Shown here: piece after piece, positions 7,961 through 16,467 of the stretch
Layout: each line of letters opens with the position of its first letter
How positions within the stretch are numbered: the stretch's first letter is position 1
NCBI GenBank assembly: GCA_037128705.1
Contig: JBAXVX010000020.1
Coordinates: 1 to 64,000, forward strand
Length of the DNA: 64,000 bases
Reading direction: 5' to 3'
Origin: CAIVAT01 sp037128705
GTDB taxonomy: Bacteria; Bacteroidota; Bacteroidia; Bacteroidales; FEN-979
Notes under the pieces: generated by a model
Database searches by the model: none
What the model was told of the DNA's origin: nothing
What the model saw: only the letters and a program-made list of their open reading frames with translations
Made by a program: the position numbers and the translations under genes

Positions 7961-9451
7961 ATGGCGGAAGAACATTCTTTTCAAAGGCGGTTAAATCTTT
8001 TTGACTCCACGGCCCTTGTGGTCGGTTCAATGATTGGTTCAGGGATCTTTATTGTGAGTGCCGACATTGCGCGCATGGTCGGATCGCCGGGATGGCTGAT
8101 GATGGTATGGATCATTACAGGTTTCATGACCATTTTCGCCGCACTCAGTTACGGTGAACTGGCGGGGATGTTCCCAAAGGCAGGCGGACAATATGTATAT
8201 CTCAAGGAGGCCTACAATCCTTTAACCGGATTTCTATACGGGTGGACCCTGTTCCTGGTCATACAAACAGGCACCATCGCAGCCGTGGCAATGGCATTTG
8301 CCAAATTCTTCGGTGTGCTGATCCCCTGGGTATCGGAATCCGTAGTATGGTTCAGTTTAAACTCCATCGATTTCGGACCTGTTGATCTCGGGTTTTTTAC
8401 CATCGGCCATTTTAACATGGGATTTGTAAAATTCGGACCGGTGCATCTGGTAGCCATCGGATCCATTGCTTTCCTGACCTGGATCAACACCAGGGGGATC
8501 CAGGAGGGGAAAAAGATCCAGAATGCCTTTACCTCAGGAAAGTTTGTTTTACTGGTTCTTTTCATCATCATCGGATTGGGGTATGCCTCGAACCAGCATT
8601 CCATCCATCTCAACAACCTGACCTTTTGGAATCCGGAAAGAGAGGGAGCCGGCGGGGTGGATATTCCGTTATCGGGAATGGCCCTGGTTGCGGCGATCGG
8701 GATGGCCATGGTCGGAAGCCTTTTCTCATCCGATGCATGGAATAACATCACCTTTACTGCCGGAGAGGTTATTAATCCAAGGAAGAACATCCCGCTCAGC
8801 CTGGTATTGGGAACTTTGGCGGTTACTGCGTTATACCTTCTGGCCAACCTCGTATATATCACGGTACTCCCGGTTCGCGGCGATCCGGCAGGAACAGACA
8901 TTGCTGCGAGGGGCATCCAGTATGCCCTGAACGACCGGCTTGGAACGGCTGCGATTTCCGGTGTTTTCGGCAACTATGCCGTGCTGATCATGGCTGCCTT
9001 CATCGTGATCTCCACCTTCGGGTGCAACAACGGGCTCATTCTTTCCGGGGCCCGTGTTTATTACGCCATGGCCTCCGATGGCATTTTCTTTAAAAAGGTC
9101 GGAAACCTGAATACCAAAGGCGTTCCCGCTACAGGTTTGGTGATCCAGGGTGTCTGGGCAGCATTGTTGTGCCTTTCAGGAACTTACGGGCAGCTGCTTG
9201 ATTATGTTGTGTTCGCTGTACTGATTTTTTATGTACTCACCATATTCGGATTGTTCCTGTTGCGGAAAAAGCGCCCCGAAATGGAACGGCCATACAAAGC
9301 TTTTGGATACCCCGTGATCCCCCTGGTGTATATTCTTTTGGCGCTGTTGGTGATGGTCATTCTGCTTATTTATAAACCGGAGTATACCTGGCCGGGGCTA
9401 ATCATCGTTATTCTTGGGATTCCTGTTTTCTATCTGTGGAATAAAAAGTAA
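7961..9451 (+). CDS. APC superfamily amino acid permease
   Basis: A 496-residue polytopic membrane protein of the amino acid/polyamine/organocation family. The N-terminal FDSTALVVGSMIGSGIFIVSADIARMVGSPGW carries the unwound TM1 motif GSMIGSGIF that binds the substrate backbone. About twelve hydrophobic segments follow, and the C-terminus (RKKRPEMERPYKAFGYPVIP) matches the LAT/CAT-like branch. It most likely takes up or exchanges an amino acid; the substrate cannot be told. The ATG at 7961 is chosen over an upstream GTG at 7937, which lies inside the heptamer array. It is probably a single-gene unit, since 74 bp separate it from the next gene. Confidence 0.9.
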   Translation: MAEEHSFQRRLNLFDSTALVVGSMIGSGIFIVSADIARMVGSPGWLMMVWIITGFMTIFAALSYGELAGMFPKAGGQYVYLKEAYNPLTGFLYGWTLFLVIQTGTIAAVAMAFAKFFGVLIPWVSESVVWFSLNSIDFGPVDLGFFTIGHFNMGFVKFGPVHLVAIGSIAFLTWINTRGIQEGKKIQNAFTSGKFVLLVLFIIIGLGYASNQHSIHLNNLTFWNPEREGAGGVDIPLSGMALVAAIGMAMVGSLFSSDAWNNITFTAGEVINPRKNIPLSLVLGTLAVTALYLLANLVYITVLPVRGDPAGTDIAARGIQYALNDRLGTAAISGVFGNYAVLIMAAFIVISTFGCNNGLILSGARVYYAMASDGIFFKKVGNLNTKGVPATGLVIQGVWAALLCLSGTYGQLLDYVVFAVLIFYVLTIFGLFLLRKKRPEMERPYKAFGYPVIPLVYILLALLVMVILLIYKPEYTWPGLIIVILGIPVFYLWNKK

Positions 9452-9525
9452 CCTTCGCCGATGTCTCACATTTCTAAAGCCGGATCGTATAATTCACTTA
9501 TTCATTTAAGGATTCTGTTAAATTG

Positions 9526-10332
9526 ATGATATTTAAAAAACTTTGGATTGAATTTATTTTACTGCCTGTCGCTGCTGTCTTCTCCCCATTGTTATGCGCA
9601 CAGTGTCCGGTAGCAAATACAACCTTCGGCGATGGTGAACAGATCAGTTATACCATATCCTACAACTGGGGTCCGGTGTGGGTCGACGCCGGCCTGGTGA
9701 CTTTTACCGTTGCGAAGGAACTTTACCTTGGGAAACCGGCATGGCATTTCAAAAGCACCGGAAAAACATTCACCTCTTACGATCTCCTCTTTAAAGTACG
9801 TGATTACTATGATTCCTGGGTGGAACCTGAAACCTTTCATTCCATCGATTTCAGGCGTTACATATATGAAGGGGGATATTCCATGCTGAACACCCTGAAG
9901 TTCGACCATGCCGGTCAGAAGATCATCTGCAATACAAAAAGTCAACAAAATCCACAGCGCACGGATACATTGAGCATGCGGCCCTGCACCTTTGATATGC
10001 TTTCGGCAGTGTATTACACAAGAACCCTTGATTTCCGTGACATGCACCCCGATTCAAAAAAAACAGTAACGGTGCTTATTGATGACGGGTATTATGATAT
10101 TTACATACGGTACATTGGCAAAGAGATCGTTGAGGCAACCAATGGCAAACGGTATCCATGCATCAAATTTGCGGCAAAGATGGTCCAGGGCACCATTTTC
10201 AGGGGAAATGAGGATGTGCTCGTATGGGTGACAGATGATGCAAATAAAATACCCGTATATATTGAGGCTAAAATCATTGTAGGAACAGTGAAGGCCTATC
10301 TGAAAGAGGCATCGGGATTAAGAAATAAATGA
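9526..10332 (+). CDS. DUF3108 secreted/periplasmic protein
   Basis: 268 residues starting with a signal peptide (hydrophobic stretch to about residue 24, ending CAQC). The mature part fits DUF3108: FGDGEQISYTISYNWGPVWVDAGLVTFTV near the N-terminus, then a beta-rich sequence ending VWVTDDANKIPVYIEAKIIVGTVKAYL. Members are common in Bacteroidota and have no defined biochemical role; the beta-rich character suggests an envelope protein. The ATG at 9526 is used; a TTG one codon earlier is possible. It is followed 36 bp later by a kinase-like gene on the same strand. Confidence 0.85.
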   Translation: MIFKKLWIEFILLPVAAVFSPLLCAQCPVANTTFGDGEQISYTISYNWGPVWVDAGLVTFTVAKELYLGKPAWHFKSTGKTFTSYDLLFKVRDYYDSWVEPETFHSIDFRRYIYEGGYSMLNTLKFDHAGQKIICNTKSQQNPQRTDTLSMRPCTFDMLSAVYYTRTLDFRDMHPDSKKTVTVLIDDGYYDIYIRYIGKEIVEATNGKRYPCIKFAAKMVQGTIFRGNEDVLVWVTDDANKIPVYIEAKIIVGTVKAYLKEASGLRNK

Positions 10333-10368
10333 CGCAGGCACAAACAAACGCGCAACTAATACTACGAT

Positions 10369-11211
10369 ATGAAACTTATAGCTGACAGCGGTTCAACAAA
10401 GACGACCTGGATTTTGCTCGAACAGAACAAGGTAAAGGAAACCATCGGAACCAGCGGGTTAAATCCATATTTTCATGATTCTGAAAGTGTTGAAGCTGTT
10501 CTCCGTGCCGACCTCATTCCATTCGTGGTGGAGGATAACATCCGGGAGGTTCATTTTTATGGGGCGGGCTGTTCAACGGACTACAATAACAGCATGATCA
10601 GGGATGCCATCCTTCGGTTCTTCAGAAAAGCCGATGTTTTCATTTACCATGATATCCTGGGCGCAGCCCGGGCTCTCTTCGGGAATGACAAAGGAATTGC
10701 CTGTATCCTGGGAACCGGCTGTAATTCGTGCTTTTTTGATGGAGCTGAACTCCATTCAAAAGTCGATTCCCTTGGTTATCTTTTCGGGGATGAGGGTGCA
10801 GGATCCTACCTTGGAAAATTGTTCATGGGCGCCTATCTGAAAAAGGAGCTTCCTCAGGAATTGCGCGATCTGTTTGACAACCAATTCGGATATACGCTGG
10901 AGGATATCCTGAATTCACTTTACAACAAGCCATCGCCGAACAAATTCCTGGCATCTTTCAGCCTGTTTCTCAGCCCGAACCGGGAACATCCTTTCGTAAA
11001 AGCTTTAATCCAGCAGTCTTTTCAGGATTTCTTCAATGCCCATGTCAAGAAATATGAGGATTACAGGGCACTCTCAATTGGCTTTATCGGGTCAATCGCT
11101 TTTATATACCGCGAGATCCTGTCGGAGGTCGCCCTTAAGGAGGGGGTAACCATTTCAAAAATACACTCCTCCCCCATCGAAGGACTGATAGAATACCATG
11201 TAATTAACTGA
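10369..11211 (+). CDS. BadF/BadG/BcrA/BcrD-type ATPase (N-acetylglucosamine kinase-like)
   Basis: A 280-residue ASKHA-fold protein. The phosphate-1 loop MKLIADSGSTKTTWILLE opens it, and CILGTGCNSCFFDG with the following GYLFGDEGAGSYLGK forms the second phosphate and adenosine region. These match the BadF/BadG/BcrA/BcrD family, whose Bacteroidota members resemble N-acetylglucosamine kinases. It lacks the cysteine ligands of true 2-hydroxyacyl-CoA dehydratase activators, so an amino-sugar kinase role in cell-wall recycling is the better guess. The 3' end overlaps the convergent miaA gene by 8 bp. Confidence 0.85.
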   Translation: MKLIADSGSTKTTWILLEQNKVKETIGTSGLNPYFHDSESVEAVLRADLIPFVVEDNIREVHFYGAGCSTDYNNSMIRDAILRFFRKADVFIYHDILGAARALFGNDKGIACILGTGCNSCFFDGAELHSKVDSLGYLFGDEGAGSYLGKLFMGAYLKKELPQELRDLFDNQFGYTLEDILNSLYNKPSPNKFLASFSLFLSPNREHPFVKALIQQSFQDFFNAHVKKYEDYRALSIGFIGSIAFIYREILSEVALKEGVTISKIHSSPIEGLIEYHVIN

Positions 11212-12109
11212 CCTGAATGGAGTTGATCACCTGCTCCACATCGTCCGGTTGAAACCAGCGATATTCCTTATCCTTCCTGAACCATGTCAATTGGCGCTTT
11301 GCATAGCGCCGGCTGTTGGTCTTTATTTTTTCCACAGCAAATTCAAGTGAGGTAAGCCCTTCGAAATAGTCGAATAATTCTTTGTAGCCTACGGTATTCA
11401 TGGCATTCAGGTGCCTTAACAGATAGAGTCTGCGGGCCTCTTCTACAAGTCCCTCCCTTATCATTTCATCAACTCTGCCGTTGATCCTTTTGTTCAGAAC
11501 TTCGCGTGGAAGTTCAATCCCGATTTTCAGGATCCTGAAGGGCCGGCTTTTCGGGGTATGGGAGCGCAAGGCGGAATAGGGCACGCCTGTTGAACGGTAC
11601 ACTTCGAGCGCCCTGATAAGCCTGGCAGGGTTGGCAAGGTCGACCATGTTGTAATATTCCTGATCTGCTTGTCGCAGTTCGTCCTGCAGTGCCTGAATTC
11701 CCGATGTCTTAAGATTTTGTTTCAGTTCCCGGCGGATTTCAGGATCGGGATCGGGCAACTGATCGATGCCGTGACAAACGGCATTGATATACAACCCCGA
11801 TCCTCCTACCATCAGAATGACAGGGTGTTTTCTGAAAAGGGTCTCAAGCAGGGGAATCACCTCTGATTCGAAGCGCGAAACATTATAGGTGTCGTGAACC
11901 GAAAGCTGATGGATAAAATGGTGGGGTACGATGTTCAGTTCTTCCTGCGAGGGAACAGCCGTGCCGATTTTCATTTCCCGGTAAAACTGCCTTGAATCGG
12001 CCGAGATGATCTGTGTGTTCAGACGCCGGGCGACCTGTATTCCAAGAGCTGTTTTTCCTACCGCGGTCGGACCTGCAATGACAACCAGCAACGGGTCACT
12101 AATAGTCAT
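11204..12109 (-). CDS. miaA: tRNA dimethylallyltransferase MiaA
   Basis: 301 residues, the usual length. It transfers a dimethylallyl group to N6 of A37 in tRNAs reading codons that start with U. Seen in the sequence: P-loop GPTAVGKT, SADSRQFYREMKIGTA (substrate loop with the conserved Asp), the tRNA-binding FIHQLSVHDTYNVSRFE, and the C-terminal RYAKRQLTWFRKD. The ATG at 12109 overlaps the upstream gene's stop by 11 bp and gives MTISDPLLVVIAGPT, typical for the family; another ATG at 12124 is possible. It is probably co-transcribed with the gene at 12099-12914. Confidence 0.96.
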   Translation of the reverse strand: MTISDPLLVVIAGPTAVGKTALGIQVARRLNTQIISADSRQFYREMKIGTAVPSQEELNIVPHHFIHQLSVHDTYNVSRFESEVIPLLETLFRKHPVILMVGGSGLYINAVCHGIDQLPDPDPEIRRELKQNLKTSGIQALQDELRQADQEYYNMVDLANPARLIRALEVYRSTGVPYSALRSHTPKSRPFRILKIGIELPREVLNKRINGRVDEMIREGLVEEARRLYLLRHLNAMNTVGYKELFDYFEGLTSLEFAVEKIKTNSRRYAKRQLTWFRKDKEYRWFQPDDVEQVINSIQVS

Positions 12110-12914
12110 CTGAATCTCTGTCATAGCCTGATAATCTTTTATCCAGGCTTTCAATATCTTCGTAGTCTTCGATGTGGTCTAACTTTTCATCCTCATCCGT
12201 TTCCTGCTGCCCTCCATAGGAAAAATCGTCCTCGCCATCGCCGGGAGTATCAAATTCAGGGGTTTCAATTACCTGTTCTTCCTGTTCCGTCTCTTCAATG
12301 AGGCTGCCAATTTCATTTTCGATGGCTGCCAATTCATGCTCATCCTCAACCATGTCGTTGAATTTAGTAAGTTCCTCTAATTTCGGGAGCGGTACTTTCG
12401 GGACTGATATTTTAGGAATGATCACCTTGGGTGGGCTCGGTGCAGCGGCTTCCGCTGCAGAAATCTCGGGTTTCCTGGGCAACTCAGCAACCCGTTTGAT
12501 GCATCTCGGGTATGAGAGGATGCCGTCGGCCTGAAATATTTTAAAGAGTTCAATATGAAATGAGAAATGATCCCGGCCGATAAATTCATAGATCATCTTC
12601 TGGTGCGGGTCTTCAATGAAATGTTTTATTTTGGAAACCTTCATCAGCGGAGGGGTGACGAAATCATTTACAACCCGGTCAAGATCGTCATCGTATTTGC
12701 GGATCTGCCGTTTTTCGGTCTTCAGGGTAATTTCCTTGTCTTTGATATACTTCTTGTCCGTCATGAAAAAAGAGGAGCGCTCGCAATGCATCAGCTCTGC
12801 AGATTCCATCATAATATGGTGAAAGTCAAGGAAGGTCTGATTGGGCTGAATTTCAATATCCCTGAGCCATCCATCATGCTCCTCACAAGTTATTCTAAAA
12901 AGATAAATCAACAT
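12099..12914 (-). CDS. PRiA4_ORF3-like ('IS1096 passenger TnpR'-type) protein with acidic tail
   Basis: 271 residues. The N-terminal half (MLIYLFRITCEEHDGWLRDI, then TFLDFHHIMMESAELM) has the pattern of the pRiA4b ORF-3-like domain: a short beta strand, a hydrophobic segment, and a 'fl.fh..i..a' helix. The C-terminal third is low-complexity and very acidic, ending GYDRDSDDY, and is probably disordered. The database name refers to a transposon passenger gene, but nothing mobile is nearby and the family is a normal chromosomal gene in Bacteroidota. It overlaps miaA by 11 bp, suggesting translational coupling. The function is unknown. Confidence 0.72.
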   Translation of the reverse strand: MLIYLFRITCEEHDGWLRDIEIQPNQTFLDFHHIMMESAELMHCERSSFFMTDKKYIKDKEITLKTEKRQIRKYDDDLDRVVNDFVTPPLMKVSKIKHFIEDPHQKMIYEFIGRDHFSFHIELFKIFQADGILSYPRCIKRVAELPRKPEISAAEAAAPSPPKVIIPKISVPKVPLPKLEELTKFNDMVEDEHELAAIENEIGSLIEETEQEEQVIETPEFDTPGDGEDDFSYGGQQETDEDEKLDHIEDYEDIESLDKRLSGYDRDSDDY

Positions 12915-12978
12915 GGTTGTTCCGGCTATTAATCCACTCCAAAAATATAAAATTTCGTAAACAAAATCGAAAAAAGGT

Positions 12979-14394
12979 TCAGCCTTCTTTTTTGATCAAA
13001 CCAAGTTTCCGGCCCTCCTCCAGCATCAGCTGGTACGCTGCGGAATAGTCATTGGGGATGATCCCTTCGAGGATGGCTTCAGTGATGGCATCCTTGATGA
13101 TCCCAACTGATTTTGAAGGGGGTATCCCGAAAGCATCCATAATCACCTGTCCGGTAATGGGAGGCTGCCAGTTGCGCAATTGATCCTTTTCCTCGATCTC
13201 TTTCAGTTTCTGACGTACGATGTTAAAATTGGAGATAAAGCGCTTTACTTTCGCGGGATTTTTTGAGGTAATATCAGCATTGCACAGGAGCATCAGGTCA
13301 TCGATGTCATCTCCTGCTTCGAAAAGCAACCTGCGCACGGCCGAATCGGTTACCACCTCTTCGGCCAGTACGATTGGCCTGAGATGCAGCAACACCAGTT
13401 TTTCGACATATTTCATTTTGTCATTGAGGGGAAGCTTGAGTTTTCGGAAAATGTGCGGTACCATTTTGGCCCCCCTGAATTCATGTGCATGAAAGGTCCA
13501 CCCGGTGCCCTGTATAAACTTTTTGGTCAGGGGCTTTGCAATGTCATGGAGAATCGCTGCCCAGCGCAGCCAAAGGTTATCTGAAACGGATGCCACGTTG
13601 TCAAGAACTGCAAGGGTATGGGTGAAATTGTCCTTATGTCCCTTCCCCTCAATGATTTCAGCTCCCTTCAGTTCGCAGAATTCCGGAAAAATTATTTTCA
13701 ACAATCCGGTTTCGTCCATCATCCTGAATCCTTTCGAAGGCAGATCGGCCTGAATGATCAGGTTGAATTCATCGATCACCCGTTCCATTGATACAATTGA
13801 AATCCGTTCGGCATTCCGCCCGATGGCTTCGAAGCAGGTTGGTTCGATCGTGAAATGAAGCTGGGTGGCAAACCTGATGGCACGCATCATGCGCAGCGGG
13901 TCATCAGAAAAAGTAATATCCGGATCAAGCGGTGTTCTGATGATTTTATCATGAAGATCCTGGATCCCATTGAATGGATCGAGGAGGCGACCATATTGCC
14001 CGGGTGTGAGATCAATGGCCATGGCGTTGATCGTAAAATCGCGACGGTTCTGATCATCTTCGAGGGTGCCCCCTTCAACAATGGGTTTTCGTGAATTAAG
14101 CCGGTATGATTCCTTGCGTGCTCCAACAAACTCAATTTTCCAGCCATGGAAATTCAGCATCGCCGTACCGAAATTTTTAAAAAATTTCACAGGAACCTCC
14201 CCGTCCAGTTTGCCGGCCACCTGGTGGGCAAAATCGATGCCACTCCCGAGCACCACGATATCGATATCCTGCTTGTTGTCGCGCTTCAGTAAGAGGTCCC
14301 TCACAAACCCTCCAATGACAAATGCCTGCAGCTGCATCGCATCCGCGACCTGCGAAATAATCCTGAATATCGGGTTTGTAAGGTGCTTCTTCAA
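12979..14394 (-). CDS. CCA-adding tRNA nucleotidyltransferase with HD domain
   Basis: Builds or repairs the 3' CCA end of tRNAs. The class II nucleotidyltransferase core is clear: FVIGGFVRDLLL (GG motif), then QDIDIVVLGSGIDF with the catalytic DxD, RRDFTINAMA, and DPLRMMRAIRFATQL. A C-terminal HD phosphohydrolase part follows (WAAILHDIAKP, FHAHEFRGAKMVP). The TTG at 14394 gives 471 residues starting MKKHLTNPIFRIISQVAD, which fits relatives; an ATG at 14514 in the same frame would add 40 residues with no family counterpart. It is divergent from the isocitrate dehydrogenase operon. Confidence 0.9.
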   Translation of the reverse strand: MKKHLTNPIFRIISQVADAMQLQAFVIGGFVRDLLLKRDNKQDIDIVVLGSGIDFAHQVAGKLDGEVPVKFFKNFGTAMLNFHGWKIEFVGARKESYRLNSRKPIVEGGTLEDDQNRRDFTINAMAIDLTPGQYGRLLDPFNGIQDLHDKIIRTPLDPDITFSDDPLRMMRAIRFATQLHFTIEPTCFEAIGRNAERISIVSMERVIDEFNLIIQADLPSKGFRMMDETGLLKIIFPEFCELKGAEIIEGKGHKDNFTHTLAVLDNVASVSDNLWLRWAAILHDIAKPLTKKFIQGTGWTFHAHEFRGAKMVPHIFRKLKLPLNDKMKYVEKLVLLHLRPIVLAEEVVTDSAVRRLLFEAGDDIDDLMLLCNADITSKNPAKVKRFISNFNIVRQKLKEIEEKDQLRNWQPPITGQVIMDAFGIPPSKSVGIIKDAITEAILEGIIPNDYSAAYQLMLEEGRKLGLIKKEG

Positions 14395-14501
14395 AAATGA
14401 TCGGGTGATTCGTGAATGAGTGGGTGACAGATTGAATTTGATTTTTGCAAAAGTAACGAATAGTGAATGAAAAAACGATGGAAAAATGTGCAAAAACGAT
14501 A

Positions 14502-14531
14502 TTGCGGATTTCATGCGGTGTTGTATCTTTG
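14502..14531 (+). promoter_or_regulatory. Promoter of the isocitrate dehydrogenase operon
   Basis: TTGC (14502-14505), 18 bp, then TATCTTTG (14524-14531): this matches the Bacteroidota -33/-7 pattern (TTG ... TAnnTTTG). Transcription would begin near 14538 and leave a leader of about 38 nt before the ATG at 14576. Confidence 0.6.
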
Positions 14532-14575
14532 ACACCCAATCGTTAATAAATTAACTATTCAAAAATAAACTAATT

Positions 14576-15766
14576 ATGGCTAAAAGAACCATTGTTGCCA
14601 TGCCCGGAGACGGCATTGGTAAGGTTGTCCTTAATGAGGCCATCCGCGTTTTGGATGCAGCCGGTTTTGATGCAGAATATGTCCACGGAGATATCGGATG
14701 GGAATTCTGGTGCAATGAGGGTGATCCCTTTCCCGTTCGCACCCAGAAATTGCTCGAACAACACAAAATTGGCCTGTTCGGCGCCATCACCTCCAAACCC
14801 AAAGACAAGACGGAGGCAGAGTTGTCGCCCGAGCTGAAAGGAAAAGGATTTGCCTATTACAGCCCCATCGTGACCATGCGGCAGAAATATGACCTTGACA
14901 TCTGCATGCGGCCATGCAAAACCTTCAAGGGGAACCCGCTGAATTTCATCCGTCGCGGATTTGGTGGCGTGATCGAGGAGCCAATCATTGACACCATGAT
15001 CTTCCGTCAGAATACGGAATGCCTGTATGGCGGCGTTGAATGGTCAAATCCATCAGACCAGGTTTACGATGCATTGATGACCCACAAGAAATTCAGGGAT
15101 AACTTTGCCTGGTGCCCGCGCCCGGAGCTGGCGGTATCGACCCGTATTTTTACGAAGAAATATACCGGACGCATCCTACAGGCTGCCTTTGACTATGCCA
15201 AAGCGAGGGGATTTGAGACAGTAACCGTTTGTGAAAAGCCGAATGTGATCCGTGAAACCTCAGGAATGATGCTGAAGATGGCACAGGACATGGCAAAGAA
15301 TGAATATCCCGGGATCAAAGTCCAGGATACCAACATTGATGCCCAGATGATGTGGCTCACCAAGAATCCTGAGACCTACCATGTGATGGTTGCCGGCAAT
15401 ATGTTCGGGGACATCGTTTCCGATGGATTTGCCGGGTTGATTGGCGGCCTCGGATTCGCATGCAGTGCCAATATTGGCCCGGAAATAGCCGTTTTTGAAC
15501 CCACCCATGGTTCAGCCCCCAAATACGCGGAGTTTAACCCGTCTATCGTTAATCCTTCTGCCATGATCCTCTCTGCCGTGATGATGCTCGAGCACCTGGG
15601 CGAGATGGAGATGGCTGCAAAGATCTCCACTGCCGTAGCAAAGGTTGTTGAAGAGGGAAAGGTGATGACCTATGATATGATGAAGCTGCCGGGAAAACCG
15701 GATGCCTTCAGCAAAGGCGCCGCCACCACGCAGCAGATGACGGATGCGATCATCAGTAAACTTTAA
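14576..15766 (+). CDS. Isocitrate dehydrogenase (isocitrate/isopropylmalate dehydrogenase family)
   Basis: 396 residues of the NAD(P)-dependent beta-decarboxylating dehydrogenase family. The signature NMFGDIVSDGFAGLIGGLGFA near residue 280 binds metal and substrate. IVAMPGDGIGKVVLNEAI opens the protein, and KYDLDICMRPCKTF carries the substrate arginines. Family members act on isocitrate or 3-isopropylmalate; the aconitase-type gene two positions downstream and the absence of other leucine genes favour isocitrate. The product, 2-oxoglutarate, would feed glutamate synthesis. It is the first gene of a three-gene set with its own promoter; an octamer repeat hairpin follows it. Confidence 0.85.
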   Translation: MAKRTIVAMPGDGIGKVVLNEAIRVLDAAGFDAEYVHGDIGWEFWCNEGDPFPVRTQKLLEQHKIGLFGAITSKPKDKTEAELSPELKGKGFAYYSPIVTMRQKYDLDICMRPCKTFKGNPLNFIRRGFGGVIEEPIIDTMIFRQNTECLYGGVEWSNPSDQVYDALMTHKKFRDNFAWCPRPELAVSTRIFTKKYTGRILQAAFDYAKARGFETVTVCEKPNVIRETSGMMLKMAQDMAKNEYPGIKVQDTNIDAQMMWLTKNPETYHVMVAGNMFGDIVSDGFAGLIGGLGFACSANIGPEIAVFEPTHGSAPKYAEFNPSIVNPSAMILSAVMMLEHLGEMEMAAKISTAVAKVVEEGKVMTYDMMKLPGKPDAFSKGAATTQQMTDAIISKL

Positions 15767-15771
15767 GAATT

Positions 15772-15868
15772 GGTGACAAAGTAACAGGGTGACTGGGTAA
15801 CAGGGTAAAAAAAAATCTCCTTGTCACCTTGTTACCTTGTTACCTTGTCACCTTGTTACCTTGTTACC
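15772..15868. repeat. Octamer tandem arrays in inverted orientation
   Basis: Five units of the type GGTRACAR (15772-15811) are followed, after 9 bp, by six units TTGTYACC (15821-15868); the pyrimidine in those six reads C,T,T,C,T,T. The two arrays are reverse complements of each other in pattern, so RNA from here can fold into a hairpin of about 40 bp with few mismatches. It lies between isocitrate dehydrogenase and the HD-domain gene and ends 13 bp before the next ATG. It could weaken read-through or shield RNA ends. Confidence 0.85.
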
Positions 15869-15881
15869 AAAATCAAAGCGT

Positions 15882-16430
15882 ATGACTGACGAAATAAAAA
15901 ACCTTTGGCCGGAACTGATGTGGATCGAGGATCCGGATCTCCGCGAAAAAACAGCAAAAACTTGGGAACTGGCGCTCGAGAAGAGTGTTCTGACTCCAGA
16001 TGATCTGAACAAAATTCCTTTTACCCTGCTTGCCGGGCCCGACATGAAGGTATCTTTCATGGCGCATAAACGGTGTGTGGTTCATGTAGCGCGGGATGCA
16101 GGGAAAAAGATGAACGAATTCTTCAAGGATGATCTGCCCGTCAACATGGATGTTCTGATCGCCGGGGCCATTCTCGCCGATGTCGGAAAGCTGGTTGAAT
16201 ATGAGCTCGATGCCAATGGAAAATCATTCCAGGGAAAATACGGGAAATATCTCCGTCACCCGTTTTCCGGGGTATCGCTGGCCGAGCAGTGCGGGGTTCC
16301 TGCGGCTGTTTGCCACATCATTGCCACCCATGCCGGCGAAGGCGATATGGTGAAGCGGACGACCGAAGCCTATGTGGTGCACCATGCCGATTTCATGACA
16401 TTTGAACCATTCAGGGATAGACTTAAGTAG
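15882..16430 (+). CDS. HD-domain protein between isocitrate dehydrogenase and aconitase
   Basis: 182 residues. It has HD-superfamily features: HVARDAGKKMNEF (first His), VLIAGAILADVGKLVEYE (where the usual H-D pair is replaced by A-D), CHIIATHAGEGD (third His) and VVHHADFM (last Asp). HD proteins hydrolyse phosphate esters of nucleotides or lipids, but loss of the His from the doublet may mean altered metal binding or loss of activity. The ATG at 15882 is chosen; earlier in-frame codons run through the octamer array. Its place between two citrate-cycle genes suggests a link to that pathway, which is inference only. Confidence 0.75.
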   Translation: MTDEIKNLWPELMWIEDPDLREKTAKTWELALEKSVLTPDDLNKIPFTLLAGPDMKVSFMAHKRCVVHVARDAGKKMNEFFKDDLPVNMDVLIAGAILADVGKLVEYELDANGKSFQGKYGKYLRHPFSGVSLAEQCGVPAAVCHIIATHAGEGDMVKRTTEAYVVHHADFMTFEPFRDRLK

Positions 16431-16467
16431 GAATGCATTATTTTTTCACCTTTACAAAACATCACGC

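Noticed and set aside
12099..12914. Transposon-derived gene (IS1096 passenger name)
   Set aside because: No transposase or terminal inverted repeats are nearby, and the gene is coupled to miaA; the name is historical.
14395..14535. N-terminal extension of the CCA-adding enzyme
   Set aside because: The stretch has no counterpart in the family and overlaps the divergent promoter of the isocitrate dehydrogenase operon.
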